From Henckelia pumila (lineage: Eukaryota; Streptophyta; Magnoliopsida; Lamiales; Gesneriaceae), in contig NC_133123.1 of the NCBI RefSeq assembly GCF_033568475.1, forward strand, positions 157,495,753-157,559,752: DNA of 64,000 nt, in the 5' to 3' direction. Positions 40,746-50,700 of this stretch are shown here, in pieces. Position 1 is the first letter of the stretch. The number at the start of each line of letters is the position of its first letter. The translations under genes and the position numbers were made by a program. A model generated the notes under the pieces. That model worked only from the letters and a program-made list of their open reading frames with translations, was not told where the DNA came from and did not search any database.

Positions 40746-42077
40746 GGGAAAAAAGAGAGATTTACTACATATTAATATTTTTGATTTTAAAATAAGATTA
40801 TGAAAAACTTATGAAATAATTATGTTTATCATTAATTAAATAATTAATTGTATGACTAAATTAAATTTTTTTCCATAAATTTCTTAATACTTTAACATCT
40901 GAGTTTATATTAGAAAAATCTATTTTTGTATTATATTATTTGGGGTATTTTTTTTTTAACCTTGGTCAACTTTGTTTTTTTAAAAAATGACCTCCCCTAG
41001 TGCAATTCATATCACTTTGGAAGGTCAATTTTTTTTAAAAAAAATGTTGACCAAAGTTAATTTCCCAAATTTTTCATATTTTTTTTTGTTAGGTCATTAA
41101 TGATTTTATATGCTAAATTATTATTCAATGTATTTTAAATTTAATCTTCAAAGCTAACGAAACAAAGTTATTCAATGTTAAAATATACACAAGAAAATTT
41201 TGAATGTATTATGCATGAACAAGATACTTGAGAATCAAAGCAAGTCATATGGACAACATGTTTTATCAGACTTTAAAAAAAAAAAAAAACTTTAGATACA
41301 CTTTATTCATAGAAGATCAAATTTTTTCTCCAACTAAAACTTTTAAATAAAGAAAAATTATTATTTATCACTAACTTGCTTAATTTTAGGTTTTGATCAC
41401 TAAGTTTACAAAATTTGTTTTTTATACACTGGTTAAGTGCCAGAAAGTCATTTTCCTGAAAGAGTGTGTTATATTGCCATTCTTGACTATACATCTCGTG
41501 AATTGGAAAAGTAGTTAGGCCTCAGTCTAGTAATTGAGGAACTAAATACTTTTGTTCGAATTTGATTAGCAGGAGACAAGAACTGCCTAAATTCTGAACT
41601 TTGACATGCCTGTGCGGGCCCTCTTGTTTCTTTGCATGGTATTGGAAACCATGTAGTGTATTTTCCTCAGGTTTGATTGTAGTTGTTTGAAAGTAAGTTA
41701 AAAAAACTAATAAAAATTTTAGATTTATAGAAAAAAAAAAAGATAGCTTTCAATTAATAAAAATTTCGTTTAGAGCATGAATTAAATATTAATAATTAAT
41801 TTTACTTATTAAAAAAACTAATAAAAATTTTAGATTTATAGACAAAGAAAAAAGATAGCTTTCAATTAATAAAAATTTCGTTTAGAACATGAATTAAATA
41901 TTAATAATTAATTTTACTTACAATAAATACATAAACACAAACTAAATACTCATTAAACACAAACTAAATACTGAATAAAAAAAACCTCAAAAAACCTTAA
42001 AAATGACAAAACTAATTATTAAATGAAAAAAAAGATGTAAATTCATAAATAAAGTGCTACTTTTATATAGATATAGA
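40072..42077. mobile_element. 2-kb element with about 220-bp terminal inverted repeats
   Basis: The left end (40072-40294) reads 'tctatataaaagtggtcatttagttatgaattta...' through '...ttaattgaaagctatctt'. The right end (about 41745-42077) is its reverse complement with modest divergence ('gatagctttcaattaataaa...taaattcataaataaagtgctacttttatatagata'). Such long inverted ends are typical of Mutator-like elements. No transposase frame is visible inside, so it is a non-autonomous or decayed copy. Target duplication was not resolved in the AT-rich flanks. Extra copies of the right end occur at 42661-43230. Confidence 0.5.
41700..41925 (+). repeat. Tandem duplication, about 111-bp unit, two copies
   Basis: The unit 'aaactaataaaaattttaga...gatagctttcaattaataaa...ttaataattaattttactt' occurs twice back to back with very few differences, implying a recent duplication inside the right arm of the 2-kb element. 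Confidence 0.75.
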
Positions 42078-42660
42078 TAAATTGTCGATTTTATATATAC
42101 ATATATAGACTATATTATTATAAGTAAGTATTATATTGTAGTTCAAACATCAACATGAAACTTACTTATAATCATATATTTGTTTACATTCGATTAAAAA
42201 ATTATAAATATTGTTGATTACACTTTTAGTTCACCACTAAAATATTTTTGGTCCCTAAATTTTCAAAAATATTACTTATAGTTAGACATCAACATTAGTT
42301 TTATAGTTATCCTTCCTAAAAACTGAAATACAATAAATTTTAGTTAAATTATCAAATTTTAAAAAATAAATGAATTGATTGAATAAAAGAGAGAATACAT
42401 TTTCTATATAAGTGGAATACAATATCGATTTATGATTATGATATGATTCTACTTGTCTTGAATCAGATGATTAAAATTAACGATTTGTTTTAATTTGTTG
42501 TTTTTTTAAAAGTTTAATAATCAAAATATTATGTTAAAAAATTAGAAGAAGGAAGACTAAAACATAGCATTGAAGATAAATATTGAAAGTAATTTCACAA
42601 AACCAATAAATTTATTTGATGTAGAGAAATTTTTTTAATATAACTTTCAATTAATAAAAC

Positions 42661-43230
42661 TTTAATTTTAGGACATAGATTAAATATTAGCAATTAATTT
42701 TTTCTTAGAAATAAATAAATAGACGCAAATTAAATATTCAATGAATAAAGCTACAGAATGACCAAAAAAACCCTCCAAAAACCTTGAAAATGTCAAAAAA
42801 ATTAATCATTAAATGAAATAAATTGAGGATATAAATAAAATTTAATTTTAGGACATGAATTAAATATTATCAATTAATTTTACCTATAATAAATAAATAG
42901 TCATAAATTAAATGCTCATGAAATAAAACTACAAAATGACATAAAAAAAACCTAAAAAATTCTTGAAAATGACTAAAAACTAACCATTAAATGAAATAAA
43001 TTGAGGATAAAAATAAAACTTTAATATTAGGACATGAATTAATTAATTATTAAAAATTAATTTTACCTAAAATAAATAAATAGTCACAAATTAAATACTC
43101 ATTAATTGGATAAAACTATAAAATGACATAAAAAACCTCAAAAAGTCTTGAAAATGACTAAAAATTACGACCATTAAATGACATAAAATGAAGATAAAAA
43201 TGTAAATTCACAACTAAAATGTCACTTTAA
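42661..43230 (+). repeat. Tandem array, about 180-bp unit, three copies
   Basis: Units begin near 42661, 42841 and 43020, each with 'tta(g)gacat(a/g)(g/a)attaa...', then 'aataaatag(t/a)c...aaattaaat(a/g)', 'aaaatgac...aaaaacct', 'cttgaaaatg', and 'accattaaatga(a/c)ataaa'. The spacing is almost exactly 180 bp. It ends 'gtaaattcacaactaaaatg', matching the outer end of the 2-kb element. The array sits about 280 bases upstream of NLR pseudogene 2. Confidence 0.7.
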
Positions 43231-43514
43231 ATAGATATAATAATAGAAAGAAAATACTGGTCGATTTCGTAGTTTTCGCCCGCTGCAGAGACTTTATAAA
43301 AAACAAAGACTTGCAATCGTAATTTAATGGTTATTTTTCCAAGAAATGATCAATTAGACTTTTTCAAAATTTCGTGGTTTTGGAAATAATTTTAATTATT
43401 AATTTGTCATAAACAAATATTGAGAGCTAAAGATAAGAGAAGGGTAGAGCTAAAAAAAACTCAAAAAGAAAAAGAAGATTGAGCTAAAAAATAACAAGTT
43501 TGGAAAGATCCAAA

Positions 43515-46282
43515 ATGGCTTATGCTGCTGTAGTTTCTCTCATGCAGATTCTAGAGAACATACTTGGTGAACAATACCAGATTCCTTGGGGCAAGCAACA
43601 GATTGAATCACTCCTCGAAAGCATGCGTTGCTTCGACGATTTTCTTGGAAGTTCTTGGAAGAAAAGAAGCCCCGATGCAGTGTGTTTGGAAAAAGAAATC
43701 AGAGATGTGGCCATAAAGCTGAAGATGCTATTGAATCCTACATATCAAGGCATTTTTTTGCGGAGAATGAAGGAAACTATCTTTGGTGGAGCAAGATCAT
43801 CAGCCAAGACTTGAAGTTGGTGGTGGAGGAAATCGAATCGATTCAGCTAAAGGTGACATGTTTGGAGGACTCGTGGGCTTCTGCTGGTGATCACGATACC
43901 ATGGTCGGATTCAAGCAAGATTCATTGCAACTGATGGATCGAATCCTAGGACAATCGAAGAAGCTCCAAGTCGTACCGGTGGTTGGGATGGGAGGCATTG
44001 GTAAGACTACTCTGGTTAAAAATGTTTTTCAAGACAAATCTATTTTACATCATTTTGATGTTGCTGCTTGGGTGACAGTATCCCAAAACTATAGGAAAAG
44101 GGATATCCTCTTAGGCCTTATAGAGTCCACGAGAAGGATCACATATGAAATGCCTCAAGAAAGTGATGAAGAACTATCAGAGTGTGTGTATAAATGTTTA
44201 AAAGGTAGGAGATATCTTATTGTAATGGATGGCATATGGCATACAGAGGCTTGGGAAGAGATATATAGACTGTTCCCCGATGACAATATGGGAAGTCGGG
44301 TGTTGTTGACCACTCGGCAGTCTGATGTATCTACGTATGCGAATTCTTCTTGCCACGAACATATTCTCATGAGCCCCTTGAATGAAAACAAAAGCTAGAA
44401 TCTGCTTTGTTCCAAGGTTTTTGGGGACAAAAAAAGTTTCCCTGCTGAGCTTAAGGAAGTCGGGATGAAGATCGCAAGAAACTGCAAAGGAATCCCCCTT
44501 TCAATTGTTGTGATAAGTGGTCTGTTGTCCAAAGTAGCAAGAACACTTGAAGAGTGGGAATCCATTGCAAAAAATCTCAGCTCTGTTTTACTTGCAAATG
44601 ATGGTCAATGGGCGGAGCTACTACATTTTAGCTACGACCATTTGTCACATCATCTGAAAGCATGTTTCCTCTATACGGGAGTTTTCCCCCTGGATTTGGA
44701 AATACCAATCTCCAAGCTCATCAAACTATGGATTGCTGAGGGATTCATCAAACAGAATAGCTCAAAAAGCTTGGAAGAGGTGGCAGAGGAGTATTTTGAT
44801 GATCTGATGTCAAGAAATCTTATTTTGGTTGGAGAGAAGAGATTCCATGGAAGGATCAAAACGTGTGCGGTCCATGATCTGTTAAGGGAGTGGTGCTTGA
44901 GTAAAGCGCTAGAGCAGGAGTTTATTCACACCTTAAATGCCAACATCTACAAACGTCCAGAAATCGACAGTGATCCACAGCGCCTATTCATTCTTGAAGA
45001 TTCTTCAAATAAAACTGGAGCAGAGATCCTCGGAACGAGGGGAACATTTTCGCTTGTCCGCTCTCTTCTGTCCCAGTGTTATAACCCTCACGACAAACTA
45101 CGGTGCTGTAAACTTCTCAGGGTACTGGACTTGTCCAAAGTAGATTTGGGGTATTTCCCTCGTGTAATACTCGAGCTCATACATTTAAAGTACGTTTCTG
45201 TCTGTTGCAAGAAAGAACGAGAAATTTACATTCCTAAATATCTACCTGATTCTCTGAGGAATCTCCAGACCTTAATTATTGATCAGCTAGGACGATACAT
45301 CAACTCATCAGTGTATCTCCCTCCAAGAATCTGGAGCATGCAACATTTAAGGCATCTCCGGTTTGGAACGTGCCACTTCCCTCATCCACGAGAGGGTGAC
45401 AAGAATCCAGTTCTTGAAAACCTTCAAACGCTTTCCTACGTAAGTGCTTCAAACTGTACGGAGGAGTTCATCCAAGGAATTCAAAACGTAAAGAAACTGG
45501 GGATCCGATTTCAGGTACTGAATAAACAACTTGTAGTTGCCTCCTCTCTTAGGCATCTGGGCAAGCTGCATAAGCTTGAAACACTCAAATGCGTCGTCGA
45601 ACCAAGAGCACATTATAACATTTTGGAGGACCTCATTCTGCCTCCAAATCTCAAAAAGTTGAGCTTACGTGGTACCAGAATCTCTTGGACAGATGTGTCT
45701 ATAATTGGTTCGTTGCCTAATCTTGAAGTTCTGAAGCTGAAAGAGTATGCATGTGAAGGATCGGAGTGGGAACCAATAGAAGGTGAATTTTGTCGATTAA
45801 AGTGTCTACTTATTGATGGAACAGATCTGCAGCATTGGAGAGCTGGGAAAGATCATTTTCCAATACTTGAACGCCTAATCCTTTTTGACTGCCCCAAATT
45901 GGAAGAAATCCCTCTTGATTTTGTGTATTCAGATACACTTGAAAGTATAGAGTTGGATGATGCTAGCCAATCCGCTGTGACGTCGGCAAGGCGAATACAA
46001 GAAGGGCAAGAAGACGTAGGGAACGAAGTACTTAAAGTACGTATCTACGACATGTGGGAATACATCTCTCAAAAGGTAAGCAGATACTCTTGTCTGTTTG
46101 TGTGCATGAATGAAATTCATGTATGTACCTATAAGCACACAAACATTATTAGTATATATACTAATAACTTTAATTTATTCCCCTTTGAACAGAGAAAAAA
46201 GGAAATAGAACGGAGGGGGATACAAGCAGAGGAGGAAGAATATCTATATTCTTATTCTTATGATTCTTATTCTAGTTATTAA
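43515..46282 (+). pseudogene. NLR pseudogene 2, R1-like CC-NB-LRR with Tyr/Ser tail
   Basis: Starts at ATG 43515 ('MAYAAVVSLMQILENILGE') and ends at TAA 46282. Exon 1 is 43515-46075 and exon 2 is 46193-46282. Domains in order: Rx-type coiled coil, NB-ARC ('GMGGIGKTTL', 'YLIVMDGIW', 'GSRVLLTTR', 'CKGIPLS', 'CFLYTGVFP', 'AVHDLLREW') and about twelve degenerate LRRs. Compared with the intact copy it has a one-base loss near 43710-43718 in the coiled coil, which shifts the frame, and a TAG at 44396-44398 where the relative has Trp. Kinase-2 reads MDGIW instead of MDDIW. The second exon encodes the start of the shared charged tail ('RKKEIERRGIQAEEEEY') and then a Tyr/Ser repeat ('LYSYSYDSYSSY'). 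The 117-base intron is a multiple of three and has no in-frame stop, so retention would keep the frame. It converges on the intact copy at 47.8 kb. Confidence 0.85.
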
Positions 46283-47771
46283 AAGAGTGCGTTTTCATTC
46301 TTTGTTTACTAAATGGCTAACGAGTCTTATGTTTGTCTTTTGGTATCGTGTGTTATGTTTGTCTTCCGGTATTTTAAAGTTATTTTTTACATTTGTCGGA
46401 TATTTAACTCATCCTATTAAAATTGACATTAAATCAATGTTATCAATTTCCAATTGATAATTATTGGAATTAATACATTTGCTAAGATGGAGAGGGAATA
46501 AAATATGAAAAACGTTGTATCTACGTACATGGTTACCGACACGTAAGATATATGCAAAATGGGAACGTCCAAAGTGAAAGATCGGAGCTTCCGACGTTAT
46601 CAGACCTTCCAAAATCGAGTTCAAAGCTTCCAAAGACAGGTATTCCGAGACGTGGCATATGGAGGATTGGACTAAACGATCCTAGGTTCGGACCTACTCC
46701 TACCAACTAAGTTAATATATACTCTCACTGACTACTAGGGATCTCTTACTATACCTACATCTATCTTCAACCCGCTGAAGTTGGCCACAACTCTGAACTC
46801 GTCTTCGTAAGGTCCGATCACATTCGGAAGCTCTAATCCCCTGCTTAGGACATTCCGATCTTGCATGCATCATACATGTCAATAATAATTTAACACCTCA
46901 CCACACATGGTTCGAAATCCTCATCGGAAGGTCCGAACATGCCACTTGCCAACCTCATTTCGACAGCTCATGAGGATACGTGTCTGCTCGAGTTCGGAAG
47001 CTCCGAACAACGATCGGAAGGTCCAATCTTCCCCTTTGCTTCCGAACCAATTCGGATGGTTCTTAACTACTCGAGTCCCCAAGATTCCGGACCATTTTCG
47101 GACATCCAGAGATGATTTTTCACTTGGTTTTTTGGAGTGCCTATGATCCTAATTAACATTCAATGACCAAACAATCCGAAATAATTAATGTTAACAACGA
47201 AAAGGAGTTAAAATTTTATTTTCGTGCCTACAAAAATATCGGCATATCCTTCCCCTAATTAGGGCATCCCAAAAACCTGGACAACACAAATATTATATAC
47301 TCGAAAATAGAGTCATCGTCAATTTACAAACCTAAAACTGCACTGGCCAGGACTAAACACATGCAAAGCCGGCAAGACTCGATCACACAAACATTAATCC
47401 AAAACATCTTAAAACTAGCAGCACAGATACACGGGGCTCGGGGCATCGTTTGAAAGCCTCTCGACTCCCCAATCGTGCAACTTTATTCTTCCTTCGAACA
47501 AACCCCTTTAAATGCGCAAACTCTAGCAATTCATCGTCTATTTATCACGGCCATGGTAATACAGTAACCAACAAACCCAACCGCAGCTGAACAAGTGTGA
47601 AATTGCAAGCAAACATGGAACACCAAGTCAATCAAACAGAGGTTTACACTTTCACAATTCACTATCTTTCTTCTGGCAAAAGCATATGTAATACTTTGAA
47701 GTATACTTACATATTGTTAACAACATCGTGCCAAAATGAGTTTCTTGGTCAGACGTTAAAGTTTCCCTGCC
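46283..47771. other. Spacer between convergent NLR genes, filled by a repeat
   Basis: About 1.5 kb between the 3' ends of pseudogene 2 and the intact NLR. Most of it (46560-47580) is a reversed copy of the dispersed repeat family also seen at 4.3 and 63 kb. No gene. Confidence 0.6.
46560..47580 (-). repeat. Dispersed repeat family, copy B, with palindromic TTCGGA motifs
   Basis: Read on the minus strand, 47470 to 47160 matches 63310-63620 closely: 'gatgcccc...gtgtatctgt', 'gatcgag(t/c)cttgccggct', 'gcatgtgtttagtcctggcc', 'gactctattttcgagtata', 'aggtttttgggatg', 'tttttgtaggc', and 'aacattaatta'. Beyond that homology, 46560-47110 is crowded with near-palindromic motifs of the type 'ttcggaagctccgaa' / 'atcggaaggtccgaa', at least ten in about 550 bases. 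No coding frame. Possibly the end region of a non-coding LTR-type retroelement; family not assigned. Confidence 0.6.
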
Positions 47772-50700
47772 TTAGTGATCGTTGGAACCCGCCGTCGTAT
47801 TGGGACTGAGAAAAGAATAAAGAATGAAGCTATGATCATCGTTCAAGTGTTGGCCGGTTAGTATTATGCCATATCGGTTGTATTGCACCATATCTCGTAA
47901 ATGATTTGATTATTTTGACCATGATCTAGTTTAGAAAATGTTTGAACCCTCTAAAAACAAGTGATTATAAGATTTTTATAAACAAATAAACAAAATTAAT
48001 CAAATTTCACATCCTTACATTTTTTAGAACTAGTTTATGAGTACTTACCTCTCGTAGTCGTCTATCCTTTCGCGTGTGTTTAGCTCATAGGAGTTGCCAT
48101 CATCCTCATACCACTCAGGTACACTGTCGTCATCACATAATGAAGTTTTTGGAATCCGAATTTTAAACCACTGCAAATAAAATTTGAAAAAAAAAATTTC
48201 TCACTTGAGGATCGAGCCTTACATCTGATATGTTTTCCACTGATATTTATTTTGCCGATGGTCTCCTTCCTCTTTTTTCCAACTGTCATTAAATTCTTGC
48301 CTTCTATCAAGCTCTTCTTGCTTCATTCTTTCTAATGCTTCTCTTGTTATCCTTAAATTGTATCAAATATCAGATATGCACTTTACTGAACAGAAAGTTT
48401 GAAAAATGAAACTGATTAAGAATTTTTTTTTATCCATGACATTTATTTAAAAAAAAACAAATTACCAGTCATAATCTTTCCAACAAATTTCTTTCCACAA
48501 ATAATCAGCATTATCTTCCCCATTTCTACATTTATCATACGCTTCTTCCCTCCATATTTCATGTGCTTGTCTTCTCCTGTAAATTATATTAACTTCATTC
48601 ATTGGGATGTTTCAAATCATATATACTTTATATTTTCTAAAGGAAAAAAAAAAGTTTATATTTATATACTATAATTAAAATAATAACTTATTCGACATTT
48701 TAGCTACATAAAATTTTCTAATATGAGAGAATATCAAAGTACATGCTTACCTCTGGTAGTCGGCTATGCTTTCACTTGGGTATTGCTGCTCAATCTCGTA
48801 GGAGTTGGCAAAATCATACCAAACTGGTACCCTGTTGTGATGATCATCACATAAATATATAAAGCTTTTGTTTTCAAAATATTACAAATGAAATTTGATC
48901 GAGCAGCCTACGTACATCTGATACTTTAACCACTGACGTTCGTTGTGCAGATAGGCTTCTTCCTCTTCTCTCCATCTATGATTAAATTCCTGCATTCTAC
49001 AATCCTCTTCTTGTCTCATTTTTTCTCGTGCTTCTTCTCTTCTCCTTAATTTATAATTGAAGGGAAAGTTCGGAAAATGAAGTTGATCAAACATATATAT
49101 ATCGTGATTTATCCGTGACACTTCTTAGAAAAGAAAAATTTACAACACCGGCTAAGTTGACTTATTTTGAGTTTAATTGTCGAGATTCTATAATTTGGAT
49201 TTTTTTATTTTGAATTTTGTCGAAGGGCAGACACAGAACTAACATTTTGCCTAAAAATTAAATGCAATCTCAAGTGTGTGAAGTCCACAGGTAATGAGAG
49301 AATCACGCCTTACCTCTTATATTCTTCCCAACGAGATTGTTTCCACCTATGTTCTTCTTCCTCTGCTCGCCTTCTGTCCTCAGTTTCTATCCTCAGTCTT
49401 TCTATTTTCTCCTTTCTTTCTTTTTCCTCTTTTCTCTATTCAATGATGGAAAAAAGATTAAAACATTTTAATGTTTATTATGTGCTCATATGTGCATGCA
49501 TGTATACAAACAAATTTGCTTACCTTTTGTTTGATGTATTCCCAAATGTCATGGATACGAACTTTTACTTCGTCCCCCAAGTCTTGTTTTTCTTCTTGTA
49601 TTCGCCATGCCGATGTCACAGCAGATGGACTAGCATCATCCAACTCGATACTTTCGAGTGTCTCCAAATATGCAAAATCAAGCGGGATCGCTACTAATTC
49701 GGTGCACTCCCAAAGGATCAGGCGCTCAAGTATTGGCAAATGGTCTTTCTCAGCTCTCCAATGCTTCAGATTCGTTCCCTCAATAAGAAGAAACTTTAAT
49801 CGACAAAATTCACCTTCTATCGGTTCCCACTCCGACCCTTCACATGCATAGTTTTTCAGTTTCAGAACTTCAAGGTTAGACAACGAGCCAACTATAGACA
49901 TATCTTTCCAAGAGATTCTGGTACCATGTAAGGTTAACTTTTTGAGATTTCGAGGCAGAGTGAGATCCTTTGCGATGTTATGATATGATCCTGGTTCAAC
50001 AATGCATTTGAGTATTTCAAGCTTATGCAGCTTGCTCAAATGCCTAATAGAAGAGACAAGTACACGTCGCTTATCCAGGACCTCAAATCGGATCCCTAGC
50101 TTCTTTACATTTGGAATTCCTTGGATGAACTCCTTCGTACAGCTCCAACCACTTACATATGAAAGCGTTTGAAGGTTTTCGAGAACTGAATTCTTGTCAC
50201 ACTCTTGTGGATGAGGAAAGTGGCATGTTCCAAACTGGAGATGCCTTAAATGTCGCATCCTCCAGATTCCACGAGGGAGATGCACTGATGAATTGATGCA
50301 TCTTTGGCGAATGATTAACGTCTGGAGATTCCTCAGAGAATCAGGTAGATCTTCAGAAATGTAAATCTCTTGTTCTTGCTTACAACAGACAGAAATGTAC
50401 TTCAAGTGTACCAGCTCGAGTATTACACGAGGGAAATCCTCCAAATCTACTTTAGACAAATCCAGTACCCTGAGAAGTTTACAACACCGTAGTTTGTCGT
50501 GAGGGTTAATCTGGGACAGAAGAGAACGGGCAAGTGGATATGTTCCTATTGTTCCGAGGATGTCTGCTAGAGCTTCATCTGAAGGATCTTTACTAATGCA
50601 TAGCCAACGTGGAACCGGGGCTACTTCTTGACGATTGTAGATCATGTTGGCCTTTAAGGTATGAATAAACTTCTCATCTAGCGCTTTACTCAAGCACCAC

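Larger units (their letters stand above)
37493..43514. other. 6-kb repeat-filled spacer between head-to-head NLRs
   Basis: No gene. The spacer lies between the divergent starts of pseudogenes 1 and 2, and is very AT-rich. It is packed with repeats: a 2-kb element with long inverted ends (40072-42077), an inverted-repeat pair (about 39350-39760 against 40460-40745), a 111-bp tandem pair at 41700-41925, and a 180-bp tandem array (42661-43230). The bases just before 43515 include the short leader 'taacaagtttggaaagatcc'. Confidence 0.6.

Noticed and set aside
48080-48310. Frame ending 'LHYVMTTVYLSGMRMMATPMS' as the reading of NLR tail exon 7
   Set aside because: It uses the acceptor 'tttgcag' in the wrong phase. 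The acceptor 'gacgacag' at 48124 keeps phase 2 and gives a sequence homologous to exon 4 and to pseudogene 1.
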